NCBI GenBank assembly: GCA_963841885.1
Contig: CAWJEK010000017.1
Coordinates: 62,001-126,000, forward strand
Direction of reading: 5' to 3'
DNA: 64,000 nucleotides
Source of the DNA: Bog-756 sp963841885
Lineage (GTDB): Bacteria; Actinomycetota; Acidimicrobiia; Acidimicrobiales; RAAP-2
Under the pieces are notes generated by a model. That model was not told the DNA's origin. It searched no databases and was given only the letters and a program-made list of their open reading frames with translations. A program made the translations under genes and the position numbers. How positions within the stretch are numbered: the stretch's first letter is position 1; each line of letters starts with the position of its first letter. Of the stretch, positions 34,928 to 42,222 are shown in pieces.

Positions 34928-36262
34928 TCATCCCGCCCCGAAGAAGGGAGCATCGAAGCTGAAGATGCCCCCGTCACCTCCGGCCAGCCAGTAGCCGCCG
35001 GTCCCGGGGTCGGCCGCCATGCCCACCACCGGAGCGTCGAGGGGTGACCCACCCATCGACCCGAGGAAACGGGCGGCCCCCTCGTTGAAGACCCCACCGT
35101 CGGAGGCGACGAACCAGTAGCCCTGCCCGTCGGCCAGAGCCGTCATCCCGATCACGGGCCGGACGAGGTGCAGGGCGCCGGTGCTGCCGAGGAACGGGGC
35201 GTCGAAGGCGAAGATCCCCCCGTCGCTCGCCACCAGCCAGTAGCCGCCGGTGGCGTCGTCGGCGGCCATGCCCACCACCGGACGGTTGAGGTGCTGTCCG
35301 CCCATCGAGCCGTGGAACCGGGCGTCGCCGAAGGAGAAGATCCCGCCGTCGGAGGCCACGAGCCAGTAGCCGCCACCGTCGGGGGTCGGCGCCATGTCCA
35401 CCACCGGGGCATTCAGGTGGCTGGCTCCCATCGAGCCGAAGAACCGGGCGTCGCCGAAGGAGAAGATCCCGCCGTCCCCACTGACCAGCCAGTAGCCCCG
35501 GCCGTCGGGTGTGGCGACGATGTGGATGATCGGGGCGTTGAGCGCATGGCCGGTCAGCGCCCCGTACACGACGGCCGACCCGAGCGCGTCCACGTCACCG
35601 GCGGCATCGGTCAGCCAGTACCCGTCACCGTCCGGGGTGGAGGCCACTCCCACGACGGGTGTGGCGAGCGCGCCCGACGAGTCGGTCACCGGATTCCAGT
35701 ACCGGATGGCGCCGTCGTAGGAGTAGATCGTCGCCAGGTACGCCATCGAGTGCTCCTGCACCGGCTGGTCGACGCCGATGGCGTCCCACACCTTGCCGCC
35801 CCCGGCGTACACCCCGGAGTGGGCGAACCCGTCGATTCCGCTCCCGCCCCAGTAGACGGCGTCGCCGGGCAGCAGCTGGGCCGTGTCCTGGGCGATGGTG
35901 CCGGCCGGATCGATCACCGTCCCGACCCCCTTCGGCTGGCTCCCGTCTCCCGGCAGGGCGATCCCGGTCGCCTGGTAGACGGCGTACTGGACGAGGCTCA
36001 TGCAGTCGAAGCCCTTCACCCCCGGGCCGCACCCCGACTCGTCCACCCCGCCGTTGGACGGACCGTCGATCCCGCCCCCGCCGTCGCAGTAGGGAGTGCC
36101 GGACTCGGCGGCGGCGAATTCCACCACCCGCTGGCCCACGGTGGTGGCGGCGGCCGGCGGAGCGCCCACCGAGACGAGGGTCCCGACGGAGGCCGCGGCC
36201 AGGAGCAGGACGCAGGAGATCCTCCCCGCCAGTGTCACGAACGTCGAGCGGACGGCTGTCAT
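34928..36262 (-). CDS. Secreted NlpC/P60 peptidoglycan hydrolase with C-terminal propeller-like repeats
   Basis: 444 aa. Signal peptide (about residues 1-40, ending PPAAA). NlpC/P60 domain with catalytic Cys87 in GFDCMSLVQYAVYQATG and His148 in GIDGFAHSGVYAGGG, so peptidase activity is likely. From about residue 200 there are six repeats of about 40 residues with the core GYWLVASDGGIFSFGDARFxGSMG. These are predicted to form a beta-propeller, perhaps for wall binding. A cysteine-rich insertion (TPYCDGGGGIDGPSNGGVDESGCGPG) precedes the catalytic cysteine. Confidence 0.88.
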   Translation of the reverse strand: MTAVRSTFVTLAGRISCVLLLAAASVGTLVSVGAPPAAATTVGQRVVEFAAAESGTPYCDGGGGIDGPSNGGVDESGCGPGVKGFDCMSLVQYAVYQATGIALPGDGSQPKGVGTVIDPAGTIAQDTAQLLPGDAVYWGGSGIDGFAHSGVYAGGGKVWDAIGVDQPVQEHSMAYLATIYSYDGAIRYWNPVTDSSGALATPVVGVASTPDGDGYWLTDAAGDVDALGSAVVYGALTGHALNAPIIHIVATPDGRGYWLVSGDGGIFSFGDARFFGSMGASHLNAPVVDMAPTPDGGGYWLVASDGGIFSFGDARFHGSMGGQHLNRPVVGMAADDATGGYWLVASDGGIFAFDAPFLGSTGALHLVRPVIGMTALADGQGYWFVASDGGVFNEGAARFLGSMGGSPLDAPVVGMAADPGTGGYWLAGGDGGIFSFDAPFFGAG

Positions 36263-36349
36263 CGATGGCCTCCCGGGGCACGGTCACACCTTCTGGCACA
36301 CCAGTATCGGCACATTGCCGGTGGTTCCGTAGTGATCCCCCGTCGGACC

Positions 36350-36928
36350 TCAGGGGACCGCCGGTCCGGGATCCGTGACGGTGTAACGGAGGAACACGAC
36401 ACCGCTGTCGAAGCGGCGCTCGTCGATCAGTTCGACGCGGAGACGGAGGTCCCCGGGGAGCGCAGGCCGGCCACCCCCCACGACGACCGGCGTGAGGAAC
36501 AGCTGGATCTCGTCGACGAGTCCGGCCCGGAACGCCTGGGCGGCCAGGTCCGGGCCCGCCACGGTGATGTCCCGTGCCGAGGTGGTCTTCATCTTCCGCA
36601 CGACCTCGGCATCGAACCGGCGCTCGATGCGGGTCCGGGCGCTCGCCACCGCCGCTAGGGACGTGGAGTACACGACCTTGTCGGCCGAGCGCCACAGGGT
36701 GGCGAAATCGCGCTCGATGTCCGACAGCCCGTCGGGCGCGGGCGGCGCTTCCCAGTAGACCATCGTCTCGTACATCCGGCGCCCGAAGAGATGGGTGCCG
36801 ACCGACCGTTCGAGGTCGTTGACGAGGGCGAACACGTCCTCGTCGGGCGCCGCCCAGTCGAAGTTTCCCCGCGCGTCCTCGATGTAACCGTCGAGCGACG
36901 TGATGGCGGAGAAGATCAGCCGGGCCAT
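36350..36928 (-). CDS. Dihydrofolate reductase/RibD C-terminal domain family reductase
   Basis: 192 aa. Begins ARLIFSAITSLDGYIEDARGNFDWAAPDEDVF, with GRRMYETMVYWEA, TVAGPDLAAQAFRAGLVDEIQLFLTPVVVGGGRPAL typical of the RibD_C/DHFR-like clan. NADPH-dependent reduction of an unknown substrate. ATG 36928 chosen because the domain begins there; longer upstream reading is antisense to the GGDEF-EAL gene. Confidence 0.9.
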   Translation of the reverse strand: MARLIFSAITSLDGYIEDARGNFDWAAPDEDVFALVNDLERSVGTHLFGRRMYETMVYWEAPPAPDGLSDIERDFATLWRSADKVVYSTSLAAVASARTRIERRFDAEVVRKMKTTSARDITVAGPDLAAQAFRAGLVDEIQLFLTPVVVGGGRPALPGDLRLRVELIDERRFDSGVVFLRYTVTDPGPAVP

Positions 36929-36983
36929 GGTGTCCGGACCTGAGGCCTCAAGCTCACGGTACGTCTCGACGAGAAAGAGATGT

Positions 36984-38981
36984 ATGGAAGTGTATTCACT
37001 GACTCCGCCCGACGACGCCCCGCGGGCCGTCGCGGAGTCCGAGCCGTCCGGCCCTCCCCTACCGGCTCGGACCGGGGCCCAGATCGAGGCCGAGCGCCAC
37101 GAGCTGGCTCTGGCGTTGATGACCCGGAGCGACGACATCCTGCACGTCTGCCAGTCCCGGGCCGTCGCCCAGGCGGACCCCGGGATCACGTGGGAGATAG
37201 CTGCCCGCCACCCGATGTGGGACATCGTGACGGTGGCCGTCGCCGCCATCGCCCACTGGCTGGAGACGGGCACCGGGGCCAGCGCCCCGGCCCGCCGTCG
37301 TATCGACTCGCTCGGCAATGCGGCAGCCGTGGACCAGGAGACGGCGATCGCCGCCCGGGCGTCCGAGAGCCCGGTCCAGGGACCGGTCCTGCCCGCCGAA
37401 GCAGGGGAGCCCTCCGGCGTCCTGTCGGTGGCTCTGGTAACCAAGCTGAACCTGTGGTGGAAGGACGCCACCTGCCAGGTGCTGGAGGAGGAGGGGGCCC
37501 GTCTCGGCACCACCCGGGAGACCCTCCAGGCGGCCGAGGACATGGTGGAACGGAGCTGCAACTCGAGCATGGTCCGGATGGCCAAGCAGTACGACCTGGA
37601 GCTGCAGGGGCTCCATGCCCAGCTGCTCGAGTTGGCCACGCACGACCAGCTGACGGGGCTGGCCAACCGGAGCGTGTTCCTGTCCCGGCTGGACACGGCC
37701 ATCAAGCGGCTCGAGCGCCACCCCGGCGGCCTGGCCGTGATGTTCATCGACCTCGACGACTTCAAAGCGGTCAACGACGCCTTCGGGCACAGCAGCGGCG
37801 ACGAGCTCCTGGCCGCCCTGGCCCGACGGTTCAGTGCCCAGCTGCGGCCCGAGGACACCGTCGCCCGATTCGGCGGCGACGAGTTCGTGGCCCTCTTCGA
37901 GGACCTGGGGAACCCCACCACCGAAGCACTGGCCCTGGCCCAGCGGCTGCACCGGGTCATCGCCGAGCCGATCGTCATCGCCGGCGAGCCCCTCTACATC
38001 ACGGCCAGCATCGGCGTGGCCGTGGTCACCGACGTGAGCTACCACTCCGAGGAGGTACTCGCCCAGGCGGACATCACGATGTACGGCGTGAAGCGCTCCG
38101 GACGCAACCGGGTGGCTCTGGTGGAACTCGGCAGCGGGATGCACCCCACGGCCTTCGCCATGGCCAGCGAGCTGCACCGGGCGCTGGAGGACGGCGGCCT
38201 GACGCTGGCCTACCAGCCCGCCTTCGATGCGCGTTCGGGCGCCCTGGTCGGGTTCGAGGCGCTCTGCCGCTGGGACCACCCCGAGCGCGGTGTCATCTCC
38301 CCGGGCGACTTCATCCCGATCGCCGAGGAGGCGGGCCTCATGCCGGCCCTGGGCTCCTGGGTGCTCACCGAGGCCACCGGGCAGCTGGCGACCTGGGTCG
38401 CGGTGGTGGACCGCCCGCTCACCATGGCGATCAACGTCTCGGGCCGCCAGTTGGCGGATCCGGCGTTCCCCGCCCTCGTCGAGAGGACTCTGGCCGGGTC
38501 CGGGGTCCGGCCGGACCAGATCGTGTTGGAGATCACCGAGAGCATCCTGCTCGGCGAGCACTCCAGCTACGAGTCCGTCCTCACCCGGCTGAACGGGGTG
38601 GGGGTCCGCCTCGCCATCGACGACTTCGGCACCGGCTATTCGTCCCTGGCCTACCTGCGCCGCTTCCGGGTGGACCAGCTCAAGGTCGACCGGGGATTCG
38701 TGCAGGACGTGGCCGAACACGGCGACACCCGGATCATGGCCGCCGTCGTGCGCCTCGCCCACGACCTGGAACTCGAGGTCGTGGCCGAAGGGGTGGAGAC
38801 CGAGACCGAGCGCCGGGTGGTGCGGGATCTCGGCTGCGACGTGATGCAGGGCTTCCTGCTCGGGTACCCACTCGCCCCCCACCTCATCGAGGAGTCGCTC
38901 TTCGGCGGGGTGTCGGGAAGGAGCGCGGGATCGACGAGCCGTGTCGCGTCGGGTGACCGCCGACCGTCCCCGCTCTCCTGA
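36984..38981 (+). CDS. GGDEF-EAL cyclic-di-GMP signalling protein
   Basis: About 665 aa, soluble. An N-terminal region of about 190 residues resembles an all-helical globin/sensor-like domain but is not recognised (HWLETGTGASAPARRRIDSLG, TKLNLWWKDATCQVLEEEG). The diguanylate cyclase domain has the intact RFGGDEF active site and LDDFKAVNDAFGHSSGDELL. The phosphodiesterase domain has EALCRW, DDFGTGYSSLAYLRRF, KVDRGFV and AEGVET, so both activities could be real. No membrane helices. The ATG at 36984 was taken because the frame upstream overlaps the DHFR-like gene. Divergent promoter region shared with that gene. Confidence 0.92.
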   Translation: MEVYSLTPPDDAPRAVAESEPSGPPLPARTGAQIEAERHELALALMTRSDDILHVCQSRAVAQADPGITWEIAARHPMWDIVTVAVAAIAHWLETGTGASAPARRRIDSLGNAAAVDQETAIAARASESPVQGPVLPAEAGEPSGVLSVALVTKLNLWWKDATCQVLEEEGARLGTTRETLQAAEDMVERSCNSSMVRMAKQYDLELQGLHAQLLELATHDQLTGLANRSVFLSRLDTAIKRLERHPGGLAVMFIDLDDFKAVNDAFGHSSGDELLAALARRFSAQLRPEDTVARFGGDEFVALFEDLGNPTTEALALAQRLHRVIAEPIVIAGEPLYITASIGVAVVTDVSYHSEEVLAQADITMYGVKRSGRNRVALVELGSGMHPTAFAMASELHRALEDGGLTLAYQPAFDARSGALVGFEALCRWDHPERGVISPGDFIPIAEEAGLMPALGSWVLTEATGQLATWVAVVDRPLTMAINVSGRQLADPAFPALVERTLAGSGVRPDQIVLEITESILLGEHSSYESVLTRLNGVGVRLAIDDFGTGYSSLAYLRRFRVDQLKVDRGFVQDVAEHGDTRIMAAVVRLAHDLELEVVAEGVETETERRVVRDLGCDVMQGFLLGYPLAPHLIEESLFGGVSGRSAGSTSRVASGDRRPSPLS

Positions 38982-39098
38982 AGGGGGTGCGGTGGTCGGG
39001 CGTAACCGGGAGTCGGTCTCCCGCCGCGCCGGCCGGACGCGGCCGGATGGGGCTTTCGGCCCTGGAGATCGCCGGTTAATTCGACAAAGGTGCGGACC

Positions 39099-39503
39099 AT
39101 GACGAGTCCCAACCTGGAGACCCTCACGACCGATGAATGCGTCCGACTCCTCGGCCAGGCGACTGTCGGTCGCATCGCCATCAACGTCGGAGCCCTGCCG
39201 GTGATCCTGCCTGTCAACTTCGTCGTCCTGGACGGGGCGATCGTCTTCCGGACGGTGGCCGGTTCGAAGCTGGCGGCGGCCACCTCGCAGGCGGTCGTGG
39301 CCTTCGAGATCGACGACCACGAGCCGGACGGGCGATCCGGCTGGAGCGTCATGGTCCAGGGCATGTCCGACGAGGTGACCGACCCGGACGCTCTCGAGCA
39401 GGTCCGCCGGTCGCACGTCGAGTCGTGGGCCCTCGACGGCCAGGCGGACCGCGTGGTGCGCATCGACATGCACGTCGTCACCGGTCGTCGGTACTCGTCG
39501 TAG
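39099..39503 (+). CDS. Pyridoxamine 5'-phosphate oxidase-fold flavin protein
   Basis: 134 aa split-barrel protein: LTTDECVRLLGQATVGRIAIN, LPVILPVNFVVLDGAIVFRTVAGSKL, VAFEIDDHEPDGRSGWSVMVQGMSDEV. This is the NimA/PPOX-like class that binds FMN or F420. ATG 39099 or GTG 39090 could start it; aaaggtgcgg precedes. Function unknown. Confidence 0.88.
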   Translation: MTSPNLETLTTDECVRLLGQATVGRIAINVGALPVILPVNFVVLDGAIVFRTVAGSKLAAATSQAVVAFEIDDHEPDGRSGWSVMVQGMSDEVTDPDALEQVRRSHVESWALDGQADRVVRIDMHVVTGRRYSS

Positions 39504-39540
39504 CCGGCGGACCGGGTGGACCGGGTGGACCGGCGAACTT

Positions 39541-40222
39541 CTAGGCGACGCGCGGGAAGATCGTCGTCCGGATGGTGGCGATGGTGGCGTCGAGATCGGC
39601 CATCACCTCGCGGATCCGCTCCGCCATGTCCGGGTCGGAAATCCGGGTGGCCACTCCCGCCAGGGTCATGCTGCTGGCGGAGATGCGCAGGAGCACCTGA
39701 TCGTTCAAATTCGCGTCCGATGCGATCACGTTCGTCGAGGGCCTCCTTGCCGAGGAGGGCCCGCTTCAGGTCCTGCCCCGTCCGGACCAGCTCCGTCACG
39801 TCCTCGACGCAGTGGATGAGGTAGCCGAGGCTGCCGTCGTCGTCGACGACGGGGACGTTGACCGGTCTCCAGTACCGGACCTCGAATCCGCCTCCCTGGT
39901 CCTCGGGACGGCGGATGTCGTACTTCTGGTCGGCCATGGTGTCCGGCTCGAGTCGCTCCGCCGCCCGCTCCAGTGATGCGGTGAGGTTGGCGACCCCGGT
40001 CGCCGTCGGATCGTCCGGATTGTCCGGGAAGACGTCGAACAGGTGGCGTCCGACGATGGCGTCCCGTTCCGTCATGGTGGCGTTCAGGTAGCCGTCGCTG
40101 ACGGCCACGATGACCCACCGGGGATCGAGGACGAGGAAGCATCCGGGGGCACTCTCGAACAGTGCCCGGAAGTCGGTGGCCATCCTCATTCGTACCTGCT
40201 CATCTTCGATCGATCTCCGCAC
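39541..40222 (-). CDS. PAS-domain protein with truncated DevS-like dimerisation helix (frameshifted near 39741)
   Basis: About 226 aa. PAS fold: FRALFESAPGCFLVLDPRWVIVAVSDGYLNATM, FEVRYWRPVNVPVVDDDGSLGYLIHCVEDVTEL. After an extra base at about 39741 the text reads as ERDRIGREFNDQVLLRISASSMTLAGVATRI and DLDATIATIRTTIFPRVA, which matches the HisKA_3 dimerisation region of DevS-type kinases. The phospho-accepting histidine (DLHD in DevS) is replaced by asparagine (EFND), and no ATPase domain follows. It cannot act as an ordinary histidine kinase. Its role may be sensing or heterodimerisation. Confidence 0.75.
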
Positions 40223-40359
40223 TGATCGGTACCCGATCGTACCCGGGCCGGGAGATCGGGGAGTCCCCGGGTTCGTCGGCCGCCGTGGGGCGTGCCAGGA
40301 TCGGCACCGTCAGGAGTGGCGCCGTCGCCGACGGGGTCCGACGAGGGAGGCAGACAGCG

Positions 40360-42153
40360 ATGGAGCGGAGCACCCAACCCGAGTCCCCCTCGGTCGACGA
40401 GCTGCGCGAGCGGTACCGGCGGGAGCAGCGCAAGCGCCTGCGTCCGGAGGGCATGGCCCAGTGGCGCGAGTTGGACGAGGAGCTGGACCGGGATCCCTTC
40501 GTCGAGCCCGGCTTCACCCGCGACCCGGTGGTGGAGGAGACGACCGTCGTCGTCGTGGGAGGCGGCTTCGCCGGGATGCTCACGGCCATCGACCTCGGCA
40601 AGCACGGGATCTCCGATGTCCGGATCGTCGAGAAGGCGGGGGACTTCGGCGGCACGTGGTACTGGAACCGGTATCCGGGATGCATGTGTGACGTCGAGTC
40701 CTACGTGTACCTCCCGCTGCTCGAGGAGATCGGCTTCATGCCGTCCGAGCACTACGCCAGCGCCACGGAGATCTTCGAGTACTCGAAGCTGCTCGCCCGC
40801 ACGTTCGACCTCTACCCGAAGGCCCTCTTCCAGACCGACGTCACGGGCGCGGACTGGGACGAGGCGACCCGGCGGTGGCTCGTCACCACCAGCCGGGGCG
40901 ACCGGCTGTCCAGCCGCTTCCTGGTCCTGGCCGGCGGCATCCTGCACAAGGCCAAGCTGCCGGGCATCGCCGGGATCGAGGACTTCGAGGGCAAGGCGTT
41001 CCACACCAGCCGGTGGGACTACGGCTACACCGGAGGGAGTCCCACTGAACCGATGGACAAGCTGGCCGACAAGGTGGTCGGCGTCATCGGGACCGGCGCC
41101 ACCGCCGTGCAGGTGGTGCCCCAGGTCGCCCGCGCCGCCAAGGAGCTCTTCGTCTTCCAGCGGACCCCCGGCGCCGTGGGCGTGCGCAACCAGCAACCCA
41201 CCGACGTCGAGTGGTTCGAGAGCCTGGAGCCTGGCTGGCAGCGGGAGCGGATCGTCAATTTCACCCAGGCGGTGACCGGCGCCCAGCCCGACGTGGACCT
41301 CGTACACGACGGATGGACCGAGCTGATGTGGGTCGACACCCAGAAGCCGGCCACTCCGGAGGAGGCCGAGGAACTCGAGCGGATCGACTTCGAGGTCATG
41401 GAGACCATCCGTCGACGGATCGACGAGATCGTGGAGGACCCGGAGACGGCCGAGAAGTTGAAGCCCTACTGGGGCAAGCACTGCAAGCGGGTGTGCTTCC
41501 ACGACGACTACCTGCCGGCGTTCAACCGGGCGAACGTGCACCTGGTGGACACCGACGGGAGGGGTGTCGACCGCTGCTCGTCACGGGGTCCGGTGGTGGA
41601 CGGTGTCGAGTACCCGGTCGATCTGCTCATCTACGCGTCCGGGTTCGAGGTCACCACCGACCTGCACCATCGACTGGGCTTCGACCCGGTCGGGCGGGAC
41701 GGCGTCAAGCTCTCACAGCGGTGGGCGGAGGGGGCCCACACCCTGCACGGGGTCCTGGCCAGCGGATTCCCCAACCTGCTGCTCATCAGCCTCGTCCAGG
41801 GCGGGTTCGGGACGAACTTCTCCCATCTCCTGTCCGAGTGCGCCACGCACGTCGCCCGCATCATCGAAGCCTGTGCGGAGCAGGGGATCATCGAGATCGA
41901 ACCGGAAGAGGCCGCCGAGGAGGAGTGGCTGTCGGTACTCCTGAGCGTGGGGATCGGCGGTGCCCGCTACTTCCAGGCCTGCACGCCCAGCTTCTACAAC
42001 AGCGAGCAGCAGGCCATCGACCGCCGGGCGGCCCGCAACCTCACGTACACCGGGAGCCTGCTCGAGTATGTCGGCTACCTGGAGCGTTGGCGGGAGAACC
42101 CCGACTTCGAGGGAGTGAGGGTGGTGCGCGGGCCCGCGGAGCCCGCCGGATAG
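40360..42153 (+). CDS. Baeyer-Villiger-type flavin monooxygenase
   Basis: 597 aa class B flavoprotein monooxygenase. First Rossmann fold VVVVGGGFAGMLTAIDLGKHG, then GGTWYWNRYPGCMCDVESYVY, the BVMO fingerprint FEGKAFHTSRWDYG (F-x-G-x3-H-x3-W-D), and a second nucleotide fold VVGVIGTGATAVQVVPQ. It would use NADPH and O2 to convert a ketone to an ester or lactone. About 60 extra residues precede the FAD domain. Substrate unknown. Confidence 0.93.
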   Translation: MERSTQPESPSVDELRERYRREQRKRLRPEGMAQWRELDEELDRDPFVEPGFTRDPVVEETTVVVVGGGFAGMLTAIDLGKHGISDVRIVEKAGDFGGTWYWNRYPGCMCDVESYVYLPLLEEIGFMPSEHYASATEIFEYSKLLARTFDLYPKALFQTDVTGADWDEATRRWLVTTSRGDRLSSRFLVLAGGILHKAKLPGIAGIEDFEGKAFHTSRWDYGYTGGSPTEPMDKLADKVVGVIGTGATAVQVVPQVARAAKELFVFQRTPGAVGVRNQQPTDVEWFESLEPGWQRERIVNFTQAVTGAQPDVDLVHDGWTELMWVDTQKPATPEEAEELERIDFEVMETIRRRIDEIVEDPETAEKLKPYWGKHCKRVCFHDDYLPAFNRANVHLVDTDGRGVDRCSSRGPVVDGVEYPVDLLIYASGFEVTTDLHHRLGFDPVGRDGVKLSQRWAEGAHTLHGVLASGFPNLLLISLVQGGFGTNFSHLLSECATHVARIIEACAEQGIIEIEPEEAAEEEWLSVLLSVGIGGARYFQACTPSFYNSEQQAIDRRAARNLTYTGSLLEYVGYLERWRENPDFEGVRVVRGPAEPAG

Positions 42154-42173
42154 CCCACGCCGACGCGCGGTGC

Positions 42174-42222
42174 CGGTCCTCGGTCCTCGGTCCGAGAGCC
42201 GCGGTCCGCGGTCCGCGGTTCA
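42174..42222. repeat. Degenerate heptamer repeat (cggtcct/cggtccg)
   Basis: Units cggtcct, cggtcct, cggtccg, then cggtccg, cggtccg, cggttca between convergent monooxygenase and glycosidase genes. Low-complexity slippage product; might affect termination. Confidence 0.6.

Noticed and set aside
37059..39473. 804-codon open frame antisense to GGDEF-EAL
   Set aside because: His/Gly/Arg/Val-rich shadow of the intact GGDEF-EAL gene; no family features.
42174..42222. Heptamer repeat considered as a CRISPR or iteron array
   Set aside because: Units are 7 bp, contiguous and degenerate with no spacers; no cas or rep genes nearby.
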